Below, piece by piece: positions 11,477 through 25,600 of a stretch of DNA of 64,000 nucleotides (position 1 is the stretch's first letter; every line of letters starts with the position of its first letter). Below the pieces are notes generated by a model. That model was not told the DNA's origin, did no database searches, and was given only the letters and a program-made list of their open reading frames with translations. This DNA comes from Luscinia megarhynchos (Eukaryota; Chordata; Aves; Passeriformes; Turdidae). The position numbers and the translations under genes are program-made. The stretch is taken from assembly GCA_034336665.1 (NCBI GenBank), contig CM067568.1, forward strand, positions 45,938,770-46,002,769, read 5' to 3'.

Positions 11477-14400
11477 CTAAAGGCAAAAAGGAAAATTGAA
11501 CACATTTATTGTTTAAATTTAACAGGAAGATCCATAACATCTAAATACTCCATCAATGATTCTGAAAGTTATAGTTTTTCCTTCTCCTCACATCAGATAA
11601 TCTGACAACTGAAAACCTGACTGAAGCCTTTTCCAGCCATTAAGAACAAAGCCTTTTATTTGCATCTACAAAGTTTATAGTTTTCTGGGTTTCAGGATTT
11701 TTTGGTTTGTTTTTTTAATTTGTTTTGTTTGGATGGGTTTTTTAAAAATATATTCAATTTTAAGAATCAAGCAGTGCCAGTTGATACAGCTCTATAGCAT
11801 ATTGTACTCTTACCTAAGCAGGAAGAGAATACTGCAGTTGTAATATTAAAAGTGTAATTGTATTAACTTTTTCTAAGCCTAATATCTCAGTGAAATACTA
11901 GCAATCTCCCCTTCAAAGTGTTTTCAAATTCTGCTCTAGCATTAAGCATCATTAAAACAACAGATGCATACCTGGCATCAGACAATTATAGTCACAAGAA
12001 AAAAAAAGAGAACACAGTACCAAAACACTCAGGGATTATTTTCAGAGCAAATTTAGCAAGAAAAGTAAAAATCCTGTCATCTGAAAATGAAGTAATGCCA
12101 AACACAAAATGGGCTCCTTTCCACAGAACTACAAATACTAATTTGTGCATACACACCATCAAAAAGAATATGGAGAATGGGAGTTTTACTGCATTATTAA
12201 AGATTTCTTTTCGAACAGAGCATTATACAATTTAAGTATACATATAATTATTTTTCTTCTCAAAAATAATTTATAGGGAAAATATATTATGAACTAATAG
12301 TTCAGCCATTCAGTGAGAATAAAAGCAATTAGAATCTGCATTTCTACAAGTAACGGAAAACCAAAGTAGTATGTCAGAAAAAAAAAGGAGTTTAAAAATA
12401 TGCCTTTAATGTGAGAGTCATGCTTAAGGGTTATTTTCTAATTTAAGTTTATTTACAGGGCTTTCACTCTAAGCCAGATGGTGAAGAACCTCAGACCTGA
12501 CAAGAAAATGGAAAAGAAAGTACACAAACCCAACTCTCACTTCTGGACCAAAGAAGAATGAGAAGAAAACATTTGCAAATGCTACACAGATCAATAACAA
12601 TTACAGGTTCGTCTGAAATAATATTTGTCTAGTTTTCTCTCAGGAATAGTTCATGCTTCTTTTAGTACACTTGTGTAGATTTACTACCTGCTGCTTTTTT
12701 TTAAAATCTTCCAAAGCCTATCCTAGAGCCAGAGCTTTTGGGGCCTTTTACAACTTGTTCCATCACTACAATCTCACAGCTCCACCTGATTCAGGCAGAT
12801 TCACTGTGATGCTGTTTTGTGACACTGTTTCAACAATGATGTTATAGGCCAGTCTGACAAAACACAGGGCATTTAGTTACCATGTGATTTCAAGTATTTC
12901 TTAAATTTGAAAGACAGAGGAGCAATTCAAAGCTGTATCTGAGACTAAGGCAGCTGTAGCAATCTAACTGTTCTGTAATTTTGTTTAAGCCTCAATAACT
13001 AAGTAAACTTAACACAGTGGCTTTTATGTCAAGCTAATTAAAACTCCCCCAAATCACACTATGAAGAGGTTTTATGATTCTTCTATTAATAAAAACTTTG
13101 AGAAGGAACTTTGCTTTATTTGAGGAAGGGCATCTAACCATTTTATCCAAGTTTAAAATTTGCTTGCTCAGGCAACATGTTATTAATCATATTGAAATTT
13201 CAAGAAGTGAAAAGAATATAAATCTAAATGAAAATAGCAGGAGTAACTCAAGACAACTTCAATAATGAGGTTGTTCTGCAAAATCCACCAAAAAATTCCT
13301 TCCACATGCTATACTAGATATGACTAGATTTCAGCCTCCTGCTGATAAAGACAAGTGTGGAGTTTCTGCTTCGTTTAAAGAGGTACATTTCACAATAAAA
13401 GTATAATTACACTTTGGTCACTCTACAGTGACAGATTCTGTTTCCAGAGAACATGCCAGCTCATTTCTATTTGAAGTACATTGGATTCTAATGGCAAATT
13501 TGAGTGCAGAACATTCTCTAACATTCCACTAAAGAAAAACTAGGACAGTGCAAGTCTCAATTTCCTTCTTCCCTGAAGGCTGCTGTGAGGTATTACTTGC
13601 ACATGAATCACCACAAAATGCTAAAATGCCATTCAAACCTTTGTGGACCCTGAGCTAGTTACAAGATTTAACTTTGGATGTACTGCAAACAGTGCTATTA
13701 ACCCTTACAAACAGATAAAGCACTGCTGCAAAAGCACCACCACACAACTGCTTTTTGTAAGAAATACAGATGCACCACCACAGCCTCTCTGGGTTCACAA
13801 CAGCTGGAAGCTCCATATCCCTCTCTTTGGAAGAGAACACTTTTGGGCTGCCTGTATTCCTTCATAAAGCAGCAGCATTAGAAGTAGGAAAAAAATAAAT
13901 TATTCCTCAGCACAATACTAAAAGGCACCAATCTATTAAATGCTGTTCAAAAGCAATTTCTACTTCATGCCCCTAGACCATACCCAGCTTGGGACAGACA
14001 AATATTTACGGAAACAGATGACTGCCAAGGGGAGCTGCTTGGGAACCTGACAATGAAAAATGGGATCTGTTTAGTTCTTTGCATGCCCACACTTTTTAAT
14101 ATCCAATTATAAAGTTCTATTTTAAAAAGCAAACATCTTGAACAGATGTACCACCCTAGGAAATGGTGTAAAATCCTCCTCCTGAATGCTGCAGACAAAA
14201 CAGCAAGAAGATGACTAGTTAAGCTATAAAAATATTGTTTTCCAGTAAGCACACTACACTATTTTTACTGATTTATCTCCTCTTCATAAACTATAAGCAA
14301 ACTAGGATGATGTCAACTAACAAGAGGACCTAATGCTATGAAACTACTGTGCTTTACCATATCAGTTGTCAGACTTCAGCATTCATCCTACATTTAGTAT

Positions 14401-16428
14401 GAAACATGGTGCAGTGCTTTAATGGTAAAGCAGCATATTTAAAACAATCCCACAGGCCTAATTCCAGTTTCCATGAATAAGGCAACTAATACAAATTATG
14501 TAGCTATTATAACTCTATTTCCCAGTTCTGCTTTAGGGCAGTAAATAGATGTAATGCCTTCTACATAAAAAAAACCCACAATACAATAAAAATAAAGACA
14601 CATCCCCTCCCCCCAACAAATGAATTAAACACCTAAACCCCAATCATGTAAAAGCTGATAAAACATTAAAAACATTATTATTCTGGCAAGTGATGAAAAC
14701 CTCAGCTATCAATTTTAGAATATACCTATCTTCTACTGAGACACAAAAATCAATCCTGGAAATAAAAACTGAAATGAGAAAGAGCCAAATGCCACAAAAG
14801 TGGGAAGAAGAGATGTATCTATGTGATGTAGATAGCACACTCGTGGAACCCCATAATATCAGGATATTTCAGCAAGAATTTCACCCAAAACGCTCATGTG
14901 CCTTCCCTAAGGTGACAAGTACATTCTGTTAGGCTTTCCTCAAAAAGAGTCTTGGCCACAATTTCCCATAGGTAATGGGGGTCAGTAAATTTATTGTGGC
15001 ATACTATATAATGGGTTTCTATTTTGAGTTTAATAACGAAGAGCATCAACTAAACCTTCCACATATCATGTAGAAAGTTTCTTGGGAATTTAATGAAGCC
15101 TTTGGAAATCTCTTCAAATCTGCTCAAAAGGTGTTTCAGTCTGCAAATCTGCCTGTTTCAAGGTCTCTAAGGGTTTCTCTTCACTCAATATAGTGGCAGA
15201 TTAAAAAACACCAAGACACGTAAGAAAAGCATTTTAGCTGAATTTTAGAAAGCATACATGCAGACTGGAGCAAATATTTTACTAGTCAGCTATGATACAC
15301 TGAAAATATATAAACCCTCAAGAGGAACTTTACAGCATGGATATCCATGATGTTAGGACTAAAAGTTCTTCCTTGACATACTGTGACAGCACACACATCC
15401 TTAAATGTAACATTTTGTGGTCTGTCCTCAAATGAGACCTCAGAGTGAGGAAATAAAAGCTGAGAAAAAAGACAAAATCTACAAAGTAAGTCTATTTTTC
15501 CTTTGCTAAGGATATCACTCTGCTTTCAGTGGTGATTAAAAAGAGAAGTAACACTGAATATCAATAACTACTTATGCAGTGTTGCAAGCTGAAGCATAAA
15601 GGAGAAAAGCATTTATAAACTATTGATGTTATTTACTGCTAAGATCATTCTTCAGGCTGTCAGGGTTGGGTTTTTTTTTCCTCAGAGACTGCCTTCTTTC
15701 AGATTCATAACATAGCTGTTTATTATTTATAGTGTGACAGTACTTAGATCTACACTGAGGTCTCTTTGTACTAGACTGAAAAACACAAAAAAGGTAATGC
15801 CTGCCCCAGTTATGACTAGGATGAGAAAATACTTTTTAAGGGCACTTCAGCACATGTCCCAGCTAAGCAAGGTCCTGGCTTGCAAATAATACTGCTAGAA
15901 CACTAAGTACCCCCATTCCCCATTTACAGAAACAGGAAAAGGAAGAGAAGCTGTCTTCAAGCCAGTTTGTTACTTTAACAAGTTTATTACCAGAGATAAC
16001 CCTTCTAGCAATAAGGAGGTAATTCACTTAGACACAATGTCAATACTACAATGAATACTGACTATCAAGGGTTTTACATGCTCTGACACAGTTTGACAGA
16101 AATTCTAAGCAAGAGCAGAAAACAGTATAAGTATTAACAGAAAGCAATTACTCTTGAACTGGGAAAACTAGCATGCATAGTTTAATTATAAAAAACTCCA
16201 CTTATTTCATTTAAATAGCCTGGCAACTGTCTACTGGCAAAAGGCAGATCAACTCATTGCAAACATAGGCCAAACAGATGGACAGTCCCGAATTTCATGC
16301 ACGATTGAGCTTGAATGGATTCAAACTGGTGACCTAGAAAAATAGAAGCTCTCCATAACATTTCTGCAAGCAAATCAAATCCAGTGCATATCATTTACCC
16401 AAGTGACAAGATAACTGAAAAGAGTTAC
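11477..16428 (-). other. BTBD7: BTBD7 intron 2
   Basis: This 4,952-nt intron runs from donor GTAACT (16428-16423) to acceptor TTTGCCTTTAG. It is AT-rich with short homopolymer runs. I find no recognisable exon, RNA gene or repeat family in it. Confidence 0.88.
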
Positions 16429-16510
16429 CTATGAATGTCTGTTGTGCCTGTGAATTTCCCCCTACCCTTGGGGAACACGAGTGAGGGTAGTTAGATGCAT
16501 TAGCACCCAT
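16429..16510 (-). CDS. BTBD7: BTBD7 exon 2, start codon and N-terminus
   Basis: The coding part is 82 nt: 27 codons from MGANASNYPHSC to SQAQQTFI, plus the first base of a Gly codon. It joins in phase 1 to the GTSSYSHQG start of the next exon. This matches the known vertebrate BTBD7 N-terminus, so it is the true start; it is too short to appear as a long ORF. The donor is ATAG|GTAACT at 16429/16428. The exon continues upstream as 5' UTR to an acceptor (TTTGTTCTTCAG) ending at 16615. The start is preceded by GAAAATGG, with A at -3 and G at +4, a strong context. MGANAS fits the N-myristoylation pattern (Gly2, Ser6), suggesting membrane targeting of the nascent protein. Confidence 0.95.
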
Positions 16511-16614
16511 TTTCTTCAGTCACTCAGGCATTCCGCCTGCTGGCTCTTCAATGTATAATCCCATAATCCTTTAGAAATCTTCAATCCCAGGTCCAGCGTT
16601 CTGTTCCTCCATTT
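16511..16614 (-). promoter_or_regulatory. BTBD7: BTBD7 5' UTR in exon 2 with a 13-codon upstream ORF
   Basis: The 104-nt UTR part of exon 2 starts AAATGGAGG right after the acceptor. The ATG at 16612-16610 opens a complete upstream ORF (MEEQNAGPGIEDF, stop TAA at 16573-16571) that ends 60 nt before the main start. The -3 base comes from the upstream exon. With the exon-1 donor at 34668 it is G, and +4 is G, so the context would be strong. Such short uORFs usually lower translation of the main frame; here that is inference. Confidence 0.7.
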
Positions 16615-19600
16615 CTGAAGAACAAAAACATCAATAAGGTACTTCATTATTTGTCACTAAACGTTAAGTGATTTAGATAAAGTAAACTCAGCTTCCAGCA
16701 CACAGTTATTTTCATAAACCAAAACCTAAAATACTTTCAAGGTAGCTTTTTATTTGAATGATTAAACCAAGATCAGAAATACATTTTCCCCCCACAGTAA
16801 CCTGTAATTTTCCATTTTCATATGATAAATTGCAACATGGAACAGGATGGCTATCAAACTTTTAGCCAAGAAATATTAAGGGAGAACTTGGTCTAGATGA
16901 AGTATTCTCCTTTGACTATACCAAGAAAGACTCTTCATACATGTTTATACCATTCCCACATGGTTAAAAAAATCCCAAACTGAATTATCCTGATTGAGAA
17001 AGCTAAATAAGCCAGTCCTATTGGAGATGATACCATCATCATTAATTTCAGGTGCATTTTTATTCATAACATTTACATAGTTCTCATTCAGTACTGCTTC
17101 TCAAATTGAGACTTGAAAAGACCTAGAAGTACACCTAAAATACAAAAAATAAGTCATTTAAGGATTCACTAAATGCTTTTTGTTTGGCATTTGAAAACAT
17201 CTTAGAAATCAGTTCTGAGGTAATTTGAACCAGGCTTCATTGCTAATGTACAACGAAGACATAGTAATTTATTCCAATATTAGCAGTGTTAAAATATTAA
17301 TACTGAAAAAATGAAAGTTACCGCATGAAGAACTGCTACTTTCAACTGAACACTTGTACCCCCTTCCAAAATACAAACATGAAGATAAAGAGTAACAAAG
17401 GTAAAATCTATACTAAGAATGTTTTAGAGTCCCTTGAATATAGTGAACACAAATAGATTCGTTATATGCTTATGAATTTTTTTACTTTCTTGGTAGTCTC
17501 TGGCATGTTAAATTGGCCAAGAAAGTGACATGCAAGTGCATGTTCCAAGGAAAGAAGCAGGGCAGCTCCTGGGGAGCAGAGAGTGAGAGACAGGCCAGGA
17601 AGAAAAAGGCTGCAAATTGCTGTAGGCACAGAGGTGAGGGGAACAAGTGCTCCAGGATTTGAGGGCTGGGTACATGAGGAGGAGTAGAGAAGGGTTTGAA
17701 AACCTGGCTTTACAGACATGGTTATCAGGCAGAATTGCTGCTCTGGCATGTGCATATTCCAGGGTGGCCTCACACAGCTGCAGCCTGCTGAGCACTAGTG
17801 GAATTCTGCTAGGGCAGGAGACAGCTATAAAACCACCACAGCAGCTTTCAAGCCAACCTGAGCCAACCCACAGGCTTGTAAATGAGAAAAGGGAGCTCCC
17901 ATGCCTGCCTTCCCCAGTGAGACAGCCAGGTCATCTCAACTGCACACAATCCTGAACTTGTCTCCAGATTCAGCTTGCTACACACCAGGAAACAAGGCTA
18001 AAATACCCTCCTACATGAACAGAAGCCTGCTTGGGATGAAGATAGAACCAGAGCCCACGCAAAACAGGCAACATCACACCAGAGAATACCAGCAATCCTT
18101 CTCAGCAAACACAAGCTGTTGGATCAGCTCAGTCTTAGCCATTAGCATGCACTCATTTTCTCCCATGTGAAGAAATCAGCTATTCAAAGATTACTGAATC
18201 CATATGGTGCAGATCTCTACTTCATTTAAGAAAAACTTCACTGACTTAAGAAAAAACACTGGGAAAAGAAATTCATTAAAACAGTGACACTCCAAGTGAT
18301 TTCTGTATGCACCAAGAATATGTTGCTTAAATGTGGTGTAAATTTCTAGATGGAATTAGTTACACCCAGAACAAACCTTATGAAGATAAGTCACCTTTCA
18401 GTTAAAATGCTAACTTGCTCACAAGGTAAAAGCTGTAGCCTGAGTAGATATCCCAACAATTTCCCTTTTTCTCACCTAAAATTGGACTTAGTTCATTCGG
18501 ACTTGAGTCCTGGAATAATGTCATTGTTATTCCACTTTTCTGCATTTGGCTGCAGTGTGATAACTTGTCTATTAGATGTATAAAATGAGTTTTCAGTTCT
18601 TCCTGACACAGGAAAGAGCCCAGGAGCTAAGTAAAAGAGAGAAGAAAAAAAATGTTTTTCAAAAAAACAAGTAAGCTCTCAATATATAGAACCAAGTCCC
18701 ACGTTTGAAGTTAATACCTTCCACCTCCTTCCACTTGGCAATAAATACATGCCAAAAGATGGAAAGAACACAATCAAGGAATATATGCAGGTGCTCAATA
18801 CCATTAGTAGTCAATGCTTGAATTTGCAAACCAGGATTTAAATAAAACTAAAAAGTAACATCATAAAAGATTCCTAAAATACACAATAGATAAAATTATT
18901 TTATTTGAAGGTTTACCACAATAACATTGTTACATATTAAGCCCAAGTGAGTATCCTGCAGAACAAATTCTCTAAATTTAGAATACATAACTTCCACGCA
19001 CTGCTAAGCCATGTGTGTGCAGGCTGATTTCTTAAGAGTATTTGGCATCTTGATTTTGAACGCTTTGTAGTTCATAAAGTGTAGTTCATAAAGCATAGCC
19101 TTTAGTTCCACTACTGTCCTTAACCTCATGTATCAACTGAAAGTACACTTCTTTTATTTTTTAATATGGCACTAAATGTTACAAGCCAATATTATATAAC
19201 CCATGTTGCATTTCCCAAACACTTCTGCTAGCATCAGCGATGAACTCTGTCCTGGAAGAAGTCCTGCCTTCCTCTCTTCATCCTAATAACCACTTTTTCT
19301 ACCTTGTTTGTTCTGTCCCAACTGTTTTGTAAACCAGATAAACTGACCCACATTAGAGCCAACCTAAACAAAAAGTTGAAACAGTATGAGTCACCCAATT
19401 TGTTTGTTACAGCATCACACGAATACTTGCACAACTCCGTCTTTTGACAGCAAAGTGCACTTGAACCACTCTTGGATTCAGATGCCTTTTTTTGTTTGTT
19501 TTGTTGTTGTCCACTCCAGCCTCTGTACTAAACATAGCCTACCCGAGCAGCAGTTAGTCTAGTATATAACTAGCTGAGTCTAATCAATATAACTCAGCTT

Positions 19601-22600
19601 CCACAAAAATGCCAAGTCAAGAATGCAGCTTCTCCACCGTGAAAGGCACTTGTAAAAGGAGAGGAACATATAAATGAAGGAAAAAACCTTCAAACCACAA
19701 ACAATTAGATCTTTAGCTGCAAAAGGAAAGAATGATTTCATCTTTTCTTCCAGAAGTTATCCTGCATACCAAAAGTTCCCTTATTTCAGCTTATCTGAAG
19801 AATTTTTTAACTGCGTTTTAGCCTCAGAATACAGCTATGGAATTTTGTTTGTTTTAAAAATTACCATCAGGTGAACTTTTTCTTTCTTTTTTATTAAAAG
19901 CCTGCATACATCCCTGCAAGCATTACCAAAATGAAACTAAATTCAACATCTGCTGACCAACTGAACCAGTTGTTGAGTAGTGACACACACACAGATGTGT
20001 TATGAACATTCACACATACACAGGAAAAGTGTTAAACTATGTCAAAGCTTGTTTTAAAAAGCCTGTACTGCAGAAAAAGTACACGGAGTTATGTGAAATA
20101 AGGAAGTTAATAGAAACCAAAACTACCACCCCAAATCCTACAAGACAGCACAAAAGTGACTTTCAGATTATTACTGATACACAGAATAAAATTTAAAGTA
20201 AGTACAAGTCTGGTTAAAGGTTTCAGTACCTGAAGTAAGTTTCTCAGTCTTCCCAATATTTGTCACAATGAACCTAAATCCTAAGAACCCAGATGACATG
20301 CATCTGAGGTATCTGGGCTGACAGCCAGGTATTCCTGGACTGAGAATTTTGATTTAGCAAAAAGTCTCTGCACAGAATGGACTTTGGTTAACAGTGACAC
20401 TTGTTTATATCATCACTCAATACAAACATTTCATAAAATTTCCTGTAAATCACTGGGATTCAATTAATAAAAAGGGCAAGGTAGGGAGTGCTACAACAGG
20501 TTTTACAACCATTTTATTTTTCCTCAGTAAAATTTTAAGAACTTTTGCAGTTGCTGCCATAGGATTATGCAATAGCATAATACTAAAACCAAAGTAGGAA
20601 ATTATATCAAGTACATGCATATACCTGTACCAACACGGTATTTCAGGTTTCCATTTTACCTAACATTATTTAAATTTACTATGAGTAAATGACAACCCAG
20701 GCATCATAAGAATAACTTATTCATGTTTGCTTAGATTTTTATCCAGACCAAAAGTGCTATGCTATTTTGTCCAAACAGCTCATTTCAAGTAACAAGAACA
20801 ACTTTACTGCAAGATAAGATGACAAGATCCAGCAGTAAAAAGCACCAACCCCAGCAAGGAAACACATCAACTAAATTTCAGCAAGGACAAACTTATTTCC
20901 ATAGAAGCTAGGTAGATCAATAACTAAAATAGAAAGAACTCATGCTAATGGACTACTGCTATCATGCCCAAAATACATCCCACCAGCTTTCCTTAACATC
21001 ATGAATGTGCCTCCAGCAGAACACTGGTCTGGTGACCAACAGAGAGCTCTGAGCCATCACAAAGTGATTCAAAAACAATCCCATGCTCAGAAGAACAGAA
21101 GGAAGTTCCCATCCACTGAGAAGTTTCCAGAGCTAGCCCTGGCCATGTTGGTTGTAATTCAGTACAATGCTGGAATTACAAGTCAACACCATCCAAAGGC
21201 ACAAGCTCTTAAAAATGAAGACGAACTTGCTTGTGGCTGGAATTCCAACTGCTTGTTCAGATGTGCATGGAATATCAACCTCATTTTTCTTACTGTGCTA
21301 CTGGAAGGTGCTTCTCCAAGTAAGAGGAGTTGACAAGAACTAAGTGGTATGGTCAGGTATGTCCTGACCTTCCTCTTTTTCCCATGGATGAGACACTCAG
21401 AGGTACTGGCACACTCTCAGATTTTATGGAGGCAGAGTCTCCAATCTCAGAAGCATACAAGCTAAGGACTGAATGCATACGGGACAGTGTACCTGAAAGG
21501 AACTGTGCAACTGGCAAGTGATTTTCTGTTCAAACAACTTGAAGGCTCAGTTGATTATGCCTGACACACATGCAAATCCACACAAAGCCTATTTCGACTC
21601 TTTTTCATAATCCAGTCAAGCACTCAACCTTTATTCAAAATTAACTGGATGATACAATAGTAAGATGCAACTGAAACAGCGGAAAGGTTGTGGTTTGGAT
21701 CAGTTCTGTACAAAAATAAGAAACAGGTAATATTCCTTATGACATGGGCTAATAAATCTCTGTTATTTCGTTATTCACTGCACTGGAAAGAAAGAAAAAT
21801 CCAATAAGCAAAACACAAGAACTTAAGCCACATCAGCAGTTACCAGCTCAAGAGGGTAAGAAAAATCAGATATAACTAGATTACAAAAGTGACTGCATTA
21901 CTCAGTGCTTTGGTGAGAATCATGTGTTCCAGCTATCACAAAGAACCCTTTCTTATAGTTAAGCATGAAATTTACAGCATTTTCTCTTCCATGAAGTAGT
22001 AAGCTTCTCCATCAAGACATTCTTTCAAAATGGAGGTGATAAAAACACCACCAATAGTCCTAGCTTTTCATTTCTAGATTTGTTGAGTTTTAGTCGGGAC
22101 TGAGTTTTAGTGGGGAAAACCTACCAACAAACAACCTGTAGTGATTTTCAATGTTTTCTCTGAGGAATCAGAGTGAAAGTTAAAAGAATTATGCTCAGAT
22201 AGAGCACACAGGTGTGTAGTCTTGAATATTCGCACACTTCAGAAATTGAAAATACTGAGCAGCATTTCAACAATTGAAAAAAACCCACAGAACTTACAGA
22301 AAAAAAATCTTTTCAATGCTGTCTTTGAAAACAGCACTCAAAGCAGTATTTCTGATGATCAGCAAAGCAATTTCAAGTATGATATTTACATGTCATATTG
22401 TAGAAGTAAATAAATAATGTCATTAACAGGGACTGACAGGTCAAATCACTAACAGCAGTGTGGAGGCAGGGCACATCAACATATTTATATTTCTCTAAAC
22501 ACAAAAAATTCCAGCAGCTAAAAAATTCAAACACAAAAAGCACACTGAGACTACCTGAATTAAAGCAGTAAAATCCTGCATGGAATAGGCTGTTCCTCCC

Positions 22601-25600
22601 AAGCAACTTAAACATCTTCATACAGTGGCAAATAAATTTTCATCTCTCCACATCAGTGATTCTTCCAGTTGGTTGCAAAAACACACTAATTTACCAGAAG
22701 TCTATTCTGATTGATAACATTCCTATGAAAGACTTAACTAATGTTCCTGAAGATGAATTCAAAACACTTCTTTCAGTCAAATGAGCAAGAGCTCATTTAT
22801 GACCCTCTAGGACTCTCTTGAAGTGAAATAACAGCATGTATTCTTCAAAAACTCTCCATTTCTTCACAAGTTAACTTGAAAGGAACATTATCTGATTTAG
22901 ATAAAAAACATCATTAAATCTACTTTATAAGAAAATCAGAGAAATCCTATTCACCAAATCTTTATCAATATCACTAAACAGAGTAATTTGGTATGAACAT
23001 ATTCATTTACGGGAAAATGAGGATAATTCATTTTAGCCAACCTAGAATAATTGCAGCATAGTCTGACATACTGTGATAAATTTTGAGTAGTCTAAATGTG
23101 TTTCAGAAGGCCTCTTCTGAGCAGAAATTACCCACATGCTTTTTAAAAAAGAATATTCTTTGGTTTATATATATAAACTCATCAGTTGGTTAAGACAGAA
23201 AAAGGAACTTCCAAATTACATGAAAGGTACCTCAGAAAAAGGAAGAGACTTTTTTTAATTTTTGTTTTTTAAAAATAGTCTGCTTTTTTTCTTTCCATCT
23301 AAGTTCAGGCCAACACTGTCTTGTCAGGCAGTGACCTAACTCATGGATATTTCAGCTACATTCAGCTTCAGATACTGAGGTGAAATACTGGTCTGGTGAG
23401 ACCACTGCCCTCCTCAGTGTGTCTCCAGATAATGGAGATTATTTCAGCAATACCCATGGTCATCTGTTCCTTTCCCCCCCGGAAAAGGCAGAAGTGGAGC
23501 AGAAGTAATAACCTTCCACATAAAGCTCTACCACGTTTATACAGCGTATTACACGGGCTTCTTATCCCTGTAGCCTTTACCTGTCAACAGGATTGCTGCT
23601 TCTTCTGGAATAGGGCAAGAAGTCTTTCATCTCTGCAATCTTCTACCTCCATGGAATTTTATTCTAATTAGTCTAAGAGCGCCCCCCAAAGATCCCTGTT
23701 TCACTAAGAAAGGGAATTCCCCCTCTGCTCAAGCTGTGATCCAGCCACAACACAAAATCCTGTTTTCAATTAGCAAATCTACTAAGACGGGAAAATCTTG
23801 GCTCAAACCCCAATCATATGGAAGATCTATACACCCTACAGTTTTCCTCATACTGGAGTAATTTTCCCTTTTTATCCAGGCCAAATTATTTCACAGAAAG
23901 CCATTTACTCTGAATGAGGACGTGGGAGCTTCCTGAACACAACAGTGCTTGTAAATTCAGTGCACAGTTACATTCACACTTCCTCTCAGAACACGCTGCC
24001 TCTGAGAGTGCACTGGAGTCACTAGCAGGACAATCCAGACACTGTGCTCTGTACCTGTGTAAGCAGGCAAGCAGTACTCCATCCTATCTTATGACTTACT
24101 ATTTTCAACCCATCTTCAAAAAAGCAACCTTTTGATCACTCAGCTTTAGTCCCCTTATTAACTTCCACAGCCTGAGTCATCTCTGGTGATGACACTGCTT
24201 GGGGTTTTCACAACAATAGCTCCAACATGAAAGCAAACAAAAAAGTCTTGGACCCAGATACTGATCAGCCTTTCCATTGGGGTGGCCTCTTTTAATAGAT
24301 CAGATGAAAAATTACTTCTCTCTTAATTTGGCTGCAATCAACTCTTCATCCTGCCAGCCAGTCCTCGTATCAGTAACAACATCTTGCGGTATTTCTGTTG
24401 CTTGGAATATCATTCCTCATGACTACAGTGTTTCTATACAATACTCTTCCTTTATACTCAAGCTTCCAAGATGCTTGCTAACAACACACAGCTTATCTGT
24501 TTCCACTGAAACCCCTGCCTGTGGCTAAAAAATGCTATTACCAATATTGCCATATATCCAAAACAATTTTCTCTACACTTTAGGCCTTAATATACCACTA
24601 TTCCTTTTTTCTGTACACCATCCTCTCTGTGGGTCCTTTGTGTTCACACAACAGCAATTTCACCCATTCAGCCTCTTCTACTTGACAAAACAGTTTTGAA
24701 GTATTGGCTAGCATAGTTTCTTACACTTTTAACACTAATGGGCACTCTATATACAACAGAAAAACTAGAAGGGGAAACATGAAAAGGTGTGGTAAAGAAC
24801 TCAAAAGGCAATCTAGTCCAGTCATTTCATTAGACATCAGGAATTTTACTAAAGGAACACTGATTTTCCCTATTGAAGACATTAAGTCAGAGCCATAAAA
24901 TTGACTCATTACAGCTACAGTTTGAATACTTTCAACAGCAAGCCACAAGCCATGACAAGTCTGGCATCCAACAAAACCACAGTTACAGTCTGGATTCAGA
25001 AAGCATTACTTGGTGTATACAAACCCAAGCTGGTTCACCAACACTGGCTCCATGCACATTTCCTCAGAACCAGCACTCACCATAGCTACCAGCAGCATCT
25101 CTCCAAAGCTCTTTATCTTGGCAGCAACTAAACACAGGTATATTTCTCCTATGAGATTTTTTTTTCTCCCCAATTAGCTCCCTGCACCAGTTTACCAAAT
25201 GGCTGAAGGAACCCAGATGATGCCAGAGAAAACATGATGCCATGTCCTGTCACAGGGAAAAGCTAAACTAACTGTGCATGCAGGACTCAGTGCCTGTCAG
25301 CTCTTCACAAGTACATCAGGGTGATCTTGTACCACCACTAAAGTCAAACTAACAGGGAACTGTACTTCTCCTTCACTCTCCATCCTGCCAAGGGTTTTCT
25401 TGCTTCCTCTAACACTACATACAGAGATTATATGGCCACAAACTAACTTATTTCAAATGGCTGATCCATCACGCCACTGCTGGAGAGTAGCAGATAACAC
25501 ACAGGAAGAGGGAACTCCAGTACATTTGCCTTACAGGCACTAGAACTGGAACACGACCTCACAGCTCTCAATATGAAGAGAGCAGACTATTCCTATTAGA

